Assembly (NCBI GenBank): GCA_903905685.1
Contig: CAIVHI010000316.1
Span: 1-21,940 of the forward strand
DNA from: an uncultured Bacteroidota bacterium
GTDB taxonomy: Bacteria > Bacteroidota > Bacteroidia > Chitinophagales > Chitinophagaceae
DNA length: 21,940 bases
Direction of reading: 5' to 3'
In this document: positions 1 through 6,745 of the stretch, in pieces
Position numbering within the stretch: position 1 is the first letter of the stretch
How the letters are laid out: each line of letters begins with the position of its first letter
Notes under the pieces: model-generated
What the model was told of the DNA's origin: nothing
What the model saw: the letters and a program-made list of their open reading frames with translations, nothing else
The model's database searches: none
Program-made: the position numbers and the translations under genes

Positions 1-1113
1 CGCAACCTGCTGGCAACGGGATGCCGGACATTGTTCGTGGTAGATTTCGGAATGGCCCAACTGTTTGAGTCGGCAACAACATATACCAACATTTTGGTGG
101 CGTCGAACGCTGAAGCTACGGGCACCATAACCATGTGCCGAATAAAGAATGACTACCACATCAAAACCCCTCTGGAACAATATGTTGCAGCCAATGCCGT
201 AACAATGGCAACGCCGACCAAAACGGAATGCTGGATTCCGTATGATAAGACGGAATTCGACATTATTTCGAAAATCACTTCGAAAGGTATACCGCTTCGT
301 GAGTGGGCAATAAACATCAGTCGCGGAGTGCTGACAGGATTTAACGAAGCCTTTATTTTAGACACAGACACCAGGGACAGGTTGGTTGCCGAGGATCCCA
401 ACTGCGCATCCATCATCAGGCCCATTTTGCGGGGAGAAGATGTAAAGGCATATGTGCCGGTATGGGCAAATCTGTGGATTATCGGAACTTTTCCAGCACT
501 CAATCTCGATATTTCAGACTTCCCTTCTATTGAAAAATATCTAAATAGTTTTCGCAAGCGCCTTACCGCAAAACCAAAGGATTATGATGCCTTGACGAAT
601 GGGCAATGGAAAGGGAGAAAATCGGGCTCGTATGAATGGTTTGAGACGCAAGATTCGATTGCTTACCATCAGGAATTCTCCAAGCCCAAAATCATCTACC
701 CCAACATGACGAAGTTTCTTCCGTTTGCATATGACGAATCAGAGGGGTATGTCTGCAACGACAAAGCCTTCATCATAACAGGCGAACATCTGAAATACCT
801 TACAGGGATATTGAACTCCACTTTGTGGAAATTTGCATTCAAGGAGCGATTTCCCGAGTTGTTGGGAGATACGCGGGAAGTGCGCAAAGTATTCTTCGAC
901 AAAATCCCCATCATCAAGCCTTACGGAGACTTCGAGGAAAAAATCGCCGGGAAGGTGGTCGAAATTGTCGCTGCCAAGAAAAATGGGAAAAGCACCGCCA
1001 AACTTGAACGCGAGATGGATAAGTTGGTTTTTCGGCTGTATGCACTTGACTATGATGAAGTGAAAATAATTGAACCCGAATTTGCACTGACTCGTTGGGA
1101 ATACGAAAAGTGA
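1..1113 (+). CDS. Type II (Eco57I/TaqI-like) restriction-modification enzyme, C-terminal part
   Basis: The reading frame is open from the first base (RNLLATGC...), so this is the 3' end of a gene that starts outside the window; 370 codons plus stop are visible. The residues match the specificity (target recognition) region of Eco57I-type fused methyltransferase-endonucleases: GVLTGFNEAFILD, then ILRGEDVKAYVP, a WFETQDSIAYHQEFSKPKII stretch, and near the end LLGDTREVRKVFFDKIPI, the usual boundary of a TaqI-like C-terminal specificity domain. The N-terminal nuclease and the methyltransferase motifs (SAM-binding and NPPY) must lie upstream and cannot be checked. Inferred role: recognising a DNA sequence, methylating it and cutting unmodified DNA. 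A PglX-like methylase from a BREX system shares this architecture and is an alternative. No partner gene follows on this side. Confidence 0.82.
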   Translation, partial: RNLLATGCRTLFVVDFGMAQLFESATTYTNILVASNAEATGTITMCRIKNDYHIKTPLEQYVAANAVTMATPTKTECWIPYDKTEFDIISKITSKGIPLREWAINISRGVLTGFNEAFILDTDTRDRLVAEDPNCASIIRPILRGEDVKAYVPVWANLWIIGTFPALNLDISDFPSIEKYLNSFRKRLTAKPKDYDALTNGQWKGRKSGSYEWFETQDSIAYHQEFSKPKIIYPNMTKFLPFAYDESEGYVCNDKAFIITGEHLKYLTGILNSTLWKFAFKERFPELLGDTREVRKVFFDKIPIIKPYGDFEEKIAGKVVEIVAAKKNGKSTAKLEREMDKLVFRLYALDYDEVKIIEPEFALTRWEYEK

Positions 1114-1315
1114 TCAGAGTCCTGTCCGTTCAGCCAATCTCCTGCATCAATAAATCCGTAACTGCAGTAGGTGGCTAACCGATGACCCTCCATTGAACGT
1201 AATCACAATCCGCCTGTTCCTTCATCATGACTTGCACGTTTGGGCTCAAGGGTTGCGGGCCGGAATAAATTAAGGGAAGCCGCTAGCCCAAATACATTTC
1301 AATATCCATGAAGCC

Positions 1316-1363
1316 TAAAAAATAGAGAAACCGCCAAGGGCGACTTAAACATCGACTTGGCGG
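1316..1363 (-). terminator. Intrinsic terminator of the T9SS-cargo gene
   Basis: On the minus strand, CCGCCAAG (1363-1356) pairs exactly with CTTGGCGG (1338-1331). A further 3-bp CGA/TCG pairing inside the loop can extend the stem. It is followed by a T-rich run (TTTCTCTATTTTTT, 1330-1317). It lies about 30 bases past the stop codon of the gene ending at 1392. The rest of the 1114-1391 gap shows no ORF or RNA I can support. Confidence 0.7.
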
Positions 1364-1391
1364 CTTCGGCTCGACGGCGTTTAATGCAACG

Positions 1392-2474
1392 CTATTCCTT
1401 AGTAATACGGTTGGTATAAATGGCTTTGCCCGCTTGGTCGCGAACGGTCACGAAATAGGTGGCGGCCGACCATCCCTCGGTGGGGAGGTCGATAGTGGTG
1501 TTGCCGTTATTCAAATTCCGGGTTTGTTCCAGCATCTTTTTGCCCGTGATATCTGTCACGTCGTAGCTGATGGTCATCGCACATTCGGTATGTACGGCTA
1601 TTTGGCATTTCTTGTTGGTAGGGTTGGGATAGACTGAAAATGTGGTTGTAGCATTAGGCTCGTTTTTCACACCCGTTGTGCTGCCAAGGAGGTAGGTAAT
1701 GCCGTTTTGAAGGAATGCAACCCGGTGGTTAAAGGAATCTACTAGGGCAGGGTCGAAAAAGGTACTCATTACATTCAGGCCAAGCTGGTGGTTGTGCACC
1801 ATGCAGGTTGCCCCACTCAGCACATAGGATGATGGACCCATTTCGTAAATGGACTTCACTCCCGGGCGCGGTGTAACTTCATCGGCATACCAAAGTGTGG
1901 AAAACTCCCATAGAAGAGAGTCTGGAAACAAGGTGGATGCAGTGGACACCCTGTCTGCTTGGGGCAGACCCAAGCCACCGTCGTCCACATAAGATTGACC
2001 GTTGTACGATTCCAGACCCATGTAATCGTAGGCAAAATTGCCCGGCGCGAAATGGGCTGAGTCGTTATAGAGTTGGTACAGGATGTCTATCCCGATAATC
2101 CAAACGGGCTTGCCTGAAGAGGCGTAGGTGGTTAGAGTGGGCGCACCGCTTGCCGAACCGCTCCACAAGTAAAGGCCCACCCCATCGGTAGAACAATACC
2201 ACACCACGAGGTCGAAGGTTGCCATCAGGCTGTCTGAAGGATAAGCACCCAAGGAGTCGGGAATGCTCCAATATTGATAACCACTGTATATGGAATGGTC
2301 CATATCGTTGCGCACGGTGTCGGTATTGTAAAAAATGTTATTGTTGTCGTTAACGAACAATATGTGCTGTGCCGATGCGCTGCTGAGGATGCCAAGAAGC
2401 AAGGCGGTCGTCAAGGCGGCAGTATATAGCATATTGCCACAGACCTTGTTGAATCGGTTTTGAATGTTTCTCAT
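1392..2474 (-). CDS. Secreted T9SS type A sorting-domain protein
   Basis: 360 residues. The N-terminus is a signal peptide: basic start MRNIQNRFNK, hydrophobic AALTTALLLGIL, and a probable cut after SASA (about residue 35). Residues about 279-360 form a T9SS type A C-terminal sorting domain: FSVYPNPTNK, then VTDITGKKML, then a final YFVTVRDQAGKAIYTNRITKE-like strand pattern. The protein should therefore cross the inner membrane by Sec and the outer membrane by T9SS, to be released or surface-anchored. The middle (about 36-265) has LVVWYCSTDG and GKPVWIIGIDILYQL, which resemble the glutamine-amidotransferase-like fold seen in other Bacteroidota secreted proteins. I see no catalytic set, so its activity is unknown. 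It is a single-gene transcript with its own terminator, divergent from the TPR membrane protein. Confidence 0.85.
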   Translation of the reverse strand: MRNIQNRFNKVCGNMLYTAALTTALLLGILSSASAQHILFVNDNNNIFYNTDTVRNDMDHSIYSGYQYWSIPDSLGAYPSDSLMATFDLVVWYCSTDGVGLYLWSGSASGAPTLTTYASSGKPVWIIGIDILYQLYNDSAHFAPGNFAYDYMGLESYNGQSYVDDGGLGLPQADRVSTASTLFPDSLLWEFSTLWYADEVTPRPGVKSIYEMGPSSYVLSGATCMVHNHQLGLNVMSTFFDPALVDSFNHRVAFLQNGITYLLGSTTGVKNEPNATTTFSVYPNPTNKKCQIAVHTECAMTISYDVTDITGKKMLEQTRNLNNGNTTIDLPTEGWSAATYFVTVRDQAGKAIYTNRITKE

Positions 2475-2493
2475 ATTCGCAATGTTTGGTTGC

Positions 2494-2501
2494 CAAAAAT
2501 A
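2494..2501 (-). promoter_or_regulatory. Possible -7 box for the T9SS-cargo gene
   Basis: The minus strand reads TATTTTTG, an exact fit to the Bacteroidota -7 consensus TAnnTTTG. It would place transcription about 13 bases before the start codon at 2474. No TTG is seen at the expected -33 distance. A second exact -7 match (TATCTTTG, 2611-2604) lies further upstream and is an alternative. Confidence 0.4.
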
Positions 2502-2717
2502 TGGAATTATGTTTGTGGAGAAAAATGTTTGTTGGGGGGATGGTGTACCGTGGTCCGTTTATTGGAAGGAGCGCGCCAATGGTATTTGCAGTAATGGTGT
2601 GTTCAAAGATAATATTGTCTTGTAAATTTAATAATTTTATGAATTAAATTTATGTTTTCCGAAAGCCTCGCCGAGCGCGTTTTCAACTTTTCACCCGCTG
2701 AAACCTTGTCGCCACAT

Positions 2718-2725
2718 TATATTTG
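2718..2725 (+). promoter_or_regulatory. Possible -7 box that decides the start of the TPR membrane protein
   Basis: TATATTTG matches TAnnTTTG exactly and lies 22 bases before the ATG at 2748, but downstream of an earlier in-frame ATG at 2652. If it is used, the message cannot include 2652, so translation begins at 2748. No good -33 TTG is present at about 20 bases; the nearest TTG is only 9 bases away. Confidence 0.45.
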
Positions 2726-2747
2726 TATCCCATTGAGTGCTGCAATT

Positions 2748-4769
2748 ATGAAGTCTCCTAGACCACCCCGAACACCGGTTTCGAAATTGGATGCTGAACG
2801 GCCGGCCGCGACTGCTACTCAGCCTGCGGCAGCCGGGTTCATTTGGCGTCGAGATTACCCCTACTTCGTTTTATCGCTGTTGGGGTTGCTGCTCTATTGC
2901 AATACGTTCACCCACAATTGGGCTTACGACGACCTCATGGTCATCCTGAAAAACGGCTATGTGCAACAGGGTGTTTCCGGCATCCCCAAGTTGATTGGCG
3001 GAGATAGTTTCCAAGGGTTTTCGGAAAGCATGAACGAGGGCGCCGACCAGCTAACCGGGGGCCGGTACCGACCCCTGAGTTTGGTCACGTTTGCAATTGA
3101 GCAACAAATATTGGGGATTGATGTGCCCGAATCCGCTACATCCGGGACGGGTCCCGAGGAATTGGCTCGTCAAAAAGCCGCTTTCGAGCGGCACGAGGCC
3201 AAAATACATGCCGATATGGAGGTGCGCCACGTGGTTAATGTACTGCTCTACATCGTTTCTGTGCTGATGCTCTACCATCTTCTGGCTAAGTTCTTTTTTA
3301 CCGACGGTCCATTGGGCGCTCTGGTAGTCGCAATGCTTTTTTTGGTGCACCCGGTCCACACCGAGGTGGTTGCCAATGTAAAGGGACGAGACGAAGTGTT
3401 ATCGTTCTTATTTATCGTTTCAACCCTTTACTACAGTCTCCTGTTTGCCGAAACGCAGCGGGGCCGTTACCGCATCTTGGGATGTCTGACCTTGTTGCTG
3501 GCGTTGCTTTCCAAGGAGTACGCCGTCGTAATGGTGGTCGTGTTGCCGGTCACCCTTTGGGTGTTCCATAAGGGGTATTCGCCACTCAAGTCCATTCAAC
3601 AAACAGTAGTGTATTGGCTGCCGGTGGCAGCGTATCTGCTCCTGCGCACCCGCGCAACCCACGCGGGGCAAGTTATTGAAGGCGATATCATGAACAATCC
3701 CTATTGTTGGGCTACACCCGTTCAGAAATTGGCGTCGGAATGTGCGGTGCTTTTCCGGTACGCGGTTTTGGCGGTGTTTCCGCATCCTTTGTCGGCCGAC
3801 TATTCCTATAAGCAGATTCCCTATTCCGATTTTTCCGATATCAAAGCCTGGCTGGGCATTGTCCTGTATGCGGTGCTCGCCGTTTGGTGTGTGGTCGCGC
3901 TTCGTAAGAGGTCGTCGGTAGGGTGGGGACTCGCTGTTTTTTTGCTCTTCCTGTTACCGGTGTCCAATATTATTGTGAATGTAGGCACGCCCATGGGCGA
4001 CCGCTTTCTTTATCACGCATCCTTGGGCGTAGTCATTTTATTGGGCGTGTTGGGACAGAGGCTCTATACCGGGCTCCTCGCCGGCGGTAGGCAAGGTATG
4101 GCCAAGTATGGTTTGGGAGGGCTCCTTGGCCTAATTTTAGTAGCCGGAAGCGTGCGGACCGTGGCGAGAAACGCCGACTGGGCATCGAACAGCACGCTCT
4201 TCCTGCACGATGTTGCCGTGGTGCCCAACAGCGTTATTGCCAATACAAATGCGGGCGTGGCGTGCACAGGGTATTCTGCATCTGCGAAAGACACCGCAGA
4301 AGAGCGACGCTGGCTGCGTAGAGGGATCGGCTACTTCGATCACTGCATAGCGCTGGATTCCAAATATGTGAGTGCCTACATCAACCGAGGCTTCGATTAC
4401 TACAAGTTGGGCCTCCTCGACTCGGCATTGAACGACTGCGATGCTGCAATCATGCTGTATCCCACCCATCCCGACTTGGCGTTTTTGTCTAATGCGCTGT
4501 CTGAGCATTATGCCCGCTTGGGCTATGATGCAGCCGTGAACCACAGGTTTCAGGATGCCGTTCAATACTGCACCATGAGTTTGCGCGCTAAGCCAGACAA
4601 TTATGACGTGGCCTATAATCTGGCATTCGCACTGTGCCAAAACCAGCAGTATGCAGAGGGTAGAAAAGTGCTCGTGAAGCTCTTGAACGCCAAGCCCGAC
4701 CATAAACAGGCAGCCGATTTGTTGCGGCAATTAGACCACGCACTTGAAGCACAAGGCCAAAGCCAATAG
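2748..4769 (+). CDS. TMTC/DUF1736-like membrane glycosyltransferase with C-terminal TPRs
   Basis: 673 residues from the chosen start. An in-frame ATG at 2652 would add 32 residues with no membrane or signal character, and it lies upstream of a -7-like box. The N-terminal about 470 residues are a multi-span membrane domain carrying the signatures of the TMTC/DUF1736 family (GT-C fold): a WAYDD loop after the first membrane helix (about 58-62), GGRYRPLS (about 104-111), HPVHTEVVANVKGRDE (about 201-216), SKEYA, and MGDRFLYHASLG (about 416-427). The acidic DD pair is where GT-C enzymes hold their catalytic or metal-binding residue. The remaining about 180 residues are TPR-like helices (AYINRGFDYYKLGLLDSALNDCDAA; VAYNLAFALCQNQQYAEGRKVL). 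Family knowledge suggests a lipid-linked sugar transferred to exported proteins; the substrate is unknown. No neighbour clarifies its role. Confidence 0.75.
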   Translation: MKSPRPPRTPVSKLDAERPAATATQPAAAGFIWRRDYPYFVLSLLGLLLYCNTFTHNWAYDDLMVILKNGYVQQGVSGIPKLIGGDSFQGFSESMNEGADQLTGGRYRPLSLVTFAIEQQILGIDVPESATSGTGPEELARQKAAFERHEAKIHADMEVRHVVNVLLYIVSVLMLYHLLAKFFFTDGPLGALVVAMLFLVHPVHTEVVANVKGRDEVLSFLFIVSTLYYSLLFAETQRGRYRILGCLTLLLALLSKEYAVVMVVVLPVTLWVFHKGYSPLKSIQQTVVYWLPVAAYLLLRTRATHAGQVIEGDIMNNPYCWATPVQKLASECAVLFRYAVLAVFPHPLSADYSYKQIPYSDFSDIKAWLGIVLYAVLAVWCVVALRKRSSVGWGLAVFLLFLLPVSNIIVNVGTPMGDRFLYHASLGVVILLGVLGQRLYTGLLAGGRQGMAKYGLGGLLGLILVAGSVRTVARNADWASNSTLFLHDVAVVPNSVIANTNAGVACTGYSASAKDTAEERRWLRRGIGYFDHCIALDSKYVSAYINRGFDYYKLGLLDSALNDCDAAIMLYPTHPDLAFLSNALSEHYARLGYDAAVNHRFQDAVQYCTMSLRAKPDNYDVAYNLAFALCQNQQYAEGRKVLVKLLNAKPDHKQAADLLRQLDHALEAQGQSQ

Positions 4770-4782
4770 GTTATGCGGGAAT

Positions 4783-4796
4783 TTGACATTTGTCAA
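4783..4796. repeat. Short inverted repeat upstream of the DUF58 gene
   Basis: TTGACA and TGTCAA are perfect inverted halves separated by two bases (TT). It lies 14 bases after the TPR gene stop and about 45 bases before the proposed -7 box of the DUF58 gene. It could be an operator or chance; no T-run follows, so it is not an obvious terminator. Confidence 0.3.
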
Positions 4797-4839
4797 CCGC
4801 CACCCCATAATTTTATCGAACCTTTGTGTTCGAAAGGGT

Positions 4840-4847
4840 TAATTTTG
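4840..4847 (+). promoter_or_regulatory. Possible -7 box for the DUF58 gene
   Basis: TAATTTTG matches TAnnTTTG exactly and sits 35 bases before the ATG at 4883. A TTTG at 4823-4826 is only 13 bases upstream, closer than the usual 17-23, so support is partial. Confidence 0.4.
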
Positions 4848-4882
4848 TTCACTGACATTCTGTAAAACCCAGCACGCTTGCC

Positions 4883-5785
4883 ATGATTTTGGAACACCCA
4901 CTCATCGACAATTTGGAGTTGCTTGCGCAACAAGTAGTGGAGGGTTTCATTATAGGCTTGCATAAGAGCCCATTTCATGGTTTTTCGGTGGAGTTTGCCG
5001 AACATCGACTCTACAATCAAGGCGACCCTTTGAAACACATCGATTGGCGCGTGTTTGGTAAAACCGAGAAGCTTTTCGTAAAACGGTTTGAAGAAGAAAC
5101 CAACCTGAGGTGCTGCCTAGTGCTCGACACTTCGTCGTCCATGCAATATCCCGATGATGAAAAGAAGGTGAGCAAACTCACGTTTTCGTGCGTAGCGGCT
5201 GCTGCATTGCTGCAGTTGTTGAAGCGGCAATTGGATGCTTCCAGCTTGGTATGTTTTGACGACAAAGTGGAGTATATGTCGGAGTGCCGATCTGCACACA
5301 GCCATTATAGGATGCTTACCAACGAGTTGCAACGGCGCATGGCTGTTGTGGATGCGAATAAGCGCACCGATGCCGTGGATGCGTTGCACTTGGTAGCCGA
5401 GAAAATGCATCGCCGCTCGCTGGTGGTGATATTCTCAGACATGATGGATGATGGGGAGGATACCGACCGTTTGTTTGAGGCATTGCAACACCTCAAATAC
5501 AACAAACATGAAGTCATCCTGTTTCATGTAGCCGATGGAGACAAAGAAGTAGACTTCAATTTCGAAAACCGTCCTTATGAGTTTATAGATATGGAAACCG
5601 GAGACCGCGTGAAATTGCAGACGGGGTCGGTGCGGGAAGCCTATGTAAACGGGGTGGCTGCGTATCGGAAAGAGATAGAAGAGCGCTGCCACAGGTATCA
5701 AATAGACCGCGTTTGGGCAGATTTAACAAAACCTGTGGACGAAGTGTTGAATGCGTTCCTCATCAAGAGAAATAAATTGATGTAA
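4883..5785 (+). CDS. DUF58 protein with von Willebrand A-like fold
   Basis: 300 residues, soluble. The DUF58 core is clear: FAEHRLYNQGDPLKHIDWRV (about 38-57), then VKRFEEETN, followed by a beta strand ending in the MIDAS-type metal site DTSSSM (82-87), and later VVIFSDMMDD. Members are von Willebrand A-like proteins usually encoded beside a MoxR-type AAA ATPase and vWA membrane proteins, in systems thought to assemble or activate other protein complexes. The length is typical of Bacteroidota members. Here the neighbours are a TPR membrane protein and the yceD operon; no MoxR gene lies adjacent, so it may act with a partner encoded elsewhere. Its stop overlaps the promoter region of the next operon. 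The partner and target are unknown. Confidence 0.88.
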   Translation: MILEHPLIDNLELLAQQVVEGFIIGLHKSPFHGFSVEFAEHRLYNQGDPLKHIDWRVFGKTEKLFVKRFEEETNLRCCLVLDTSSSMQYPDDEKKVSKLTFSCVAAAALLQLLKRQLDASSLVCFDDKVEYMSECRSAHSHYRMLTNELQRRMAVVDANKRTDAVDALHLVAEKMHRRSLVVIFSDMMDDGEDTDRLFEALQHLKYNKHEVILFHVADGDKEVDFNFENRPYEFIDMETGDRVKLQTGSVREAYVNGVAAYRKEIEERCHRYQIDRVWADLTKPVDEVLNAFLIKRNKLM

Positions 5786-5808
5786 TAATTGGATTTTTTC
5801 TACCTTTG
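5777..5808 (+). promoter_or_regulatory. Promoter of the yceD-rpmF-plsX operon
   Basis: TTG at 5777-5779 and TACCTTTG at 5801-5808 are 21 bases apart, matching both Bacteroidota sigma-factor elements (-33 TTG, -7 TAnnTTTG). The -33 element lies inside the last codons of the DUF58 gene. Transcription would start near 5814, giving a leader of about 60 bases. Confidence 0.75.
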
Positions 5809-5814
5809 CACACC

Positions 5815-5828
5815 CTTTTAATTAAAAG
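5815..5828. promoter_or_regulatory. Perfect 14-bp palindrome at the predicted transcription start
   Basis: CTTTTAATTAAAAG is its own reverse complement and begins at the predicted start site of the yceD-rpmF-plsX transcript. The position suits an operator for a dimeric repressor, but A/T richness makes chance formation plausible. No regulator is encoded nearby. Confidence 0.35.
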
Positions 5829-5875
5829 TATTATTAAATTGGCTCAACTGACAACGGGCCGCCAGAGCAAAAACG

Positions 5876-6436
5876 ATGAAGCACACCCGGGAATTTGAAA
5901 TAGCTTGGCAGGGATTGAAGCCCGGACTGCAGCAATTTGCGTATGAAATAGACGACAAATTCATGCAGGAGAAGGGTGGAGACCCTTTGTGTAGCAATTG
6001 GAACGCCAAAGTAACTTTGGGCTTTGACAAGCACGAGAGCTTTTTTATCCTTAATTTTGACGTTAACGGCGGTGTAACCGTGCAATGCGACCGCTGCGGC
6101 GACGACTTCGAACTGCGGTTGTGGGACGAATTCAAGCTTGTGGTCAAGCTGGTGGGTGAGGATGCCGCAGAGCTCGAAGACGAGGACGATGTGGTTTTTA
6201 TCTCCAGAGGGGAAACCGTCATCGACATCTCCGATTGGCTTTATGAATTTTTAATGTTAAGTTTGCCCCTACAGCGGATTCATCCCGATGGGGCTGATGG
6301 GGAAAGTGGGTGCAATAAGAAGGCATTGTCGCTGCTCGAATCGATGAATGAAATACCCACGGCCGAAACCCAACAAATTTGGAAGGGCTTGGAAAGGTTG
6401 GCAAAACCCGATGAAAAATTGCCGGAAATTGGTTGA
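5876..6436 (+). CDS. yceD: YceD/DUF177 family protein
   Basis: 186 residues. It carries the DUF177 signature CDRCGDDF (C71 and C74) followed by an acidic stretch (DAAELEDEDDVV) and the ISDWLYEFLMLSLPLQRIHP segment, the family's typical C-terminal block. YceD proteins are nearly always encoded directly upstream of rpmF. In some bacteria and plastids they are linked to 23S rRNA maturation, so a role in large-subunit assembly is likely. Here rpmF follows after 40 A/T-rich bases and plsX after that, the classic order. It is the first gene of the operon, with the promoter at 5777-5808. Confidence 0.9.
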   Translation: MKHTREFEIAWQGLKPGLQQFAYEIDDKFMQEKGGDPLCSNWNAKVTLGFDKHESFFILNFDVNGGVTVQCDRCGDDFELRLWDEFKLVVKLVGEDAAELEDEDDVVFISRGETVIDISDWLYEFLMLSLPLQRIHPDGADGESGCNKKALSLLESMNEIPTAETQQIWKGLERLAKPDEKLPEIG

Positions 6437-6476
6437 AAAAGGTTAATATAGTAGTAACAATTATAAATAGTTAAAA

Positions 6477-6686
6477 ATGCCAAATCCAAAAAGACGGCAC
6501 TCGCAACAACGGGGCGCAAAGAGAAGGACACATTACAAAGCAACCGCTGAAACTTGGAGCATCGACACCGTGACGGGCGAAAGCCACTTGCGCCATCGTG
6601 CACATTGGTCTGAGAACAAACTGTATTACCGTGGGAAAGTCCTGATAGACAAGGCTCCCGCAGTAGCAGGAGAGCAAAATCCGTAG
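6477..6686 (+). CDS. rpmF: 50S ribosomal protein L32, zinc-free variant
   Basis: 69 residues. It opens with the L32 signature MPNPKRRHSQQR...KRRTHYKA and ends with the conserved LYYRGKVLI segment. The central zinc ribbon normally has two CxxC pairs; here both are replaced (WSIDTVTGESH and HWSENKLYYRG), with no cysteine in the protein. This is a zinc-independent form, which I recall being usual in Chitinophagaceae. It is a structural protein of the large subunit near the exit side of the peptidyl-transferase region. Placed between yceD and plsX as expected. Confidence 0.95.
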   Translation: MPNPKRRHSQQRGAKRRTHYKATAETWSIDTVTGESHLRHRAHWSENKLYYRGKVLIDKAPAVAGEQNP

Positions 6687-6704
6687 ACAAACACCGGACA
6701 CATT

Positions 6705-6745
6705 ATTAATGAAAATAGGGCTTGATTAATGAAAATAGGGCTTGA
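6705..6745. repeat. 20-bp tandem duplication over the plsX start
   Basis: Two adjacent copies with a 20-base period: the bases from 6705 repeat exactly from 6725, giving 21 identical positions. Each copy includes ATGAAAATAGGGCTTGA, so the start codon and first codons of plsX are present twice (ATG at 6709 and at 6729). Confidence 0.95.
6709..6729 (+). other. Six-codon upstream ORF created by the duplication
   Basis: The first copy of the duplicated plsX start encodes MKIGLD and then TAA. The stop overlaps the real plsX start as TAATG (6727-6731), an arrangement typical of translational coupling by termination and re-initiation. Whether it is translated is not known. Confidence 0.5.

Noticed and set aside
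1114..1391. Possible RNA gene or small ORF between the restriction enzyme and the T9SS gene
   Set aside because: Apart from the terminator hairpin I find no tRNA-like fold, promoter or coding frame with support.
4137..4730. Minus-strand frame of 197 codons opposite the TPR region
   Set aside because: Antisense shadow of the TPR repeats, with no independent start signal or domain.
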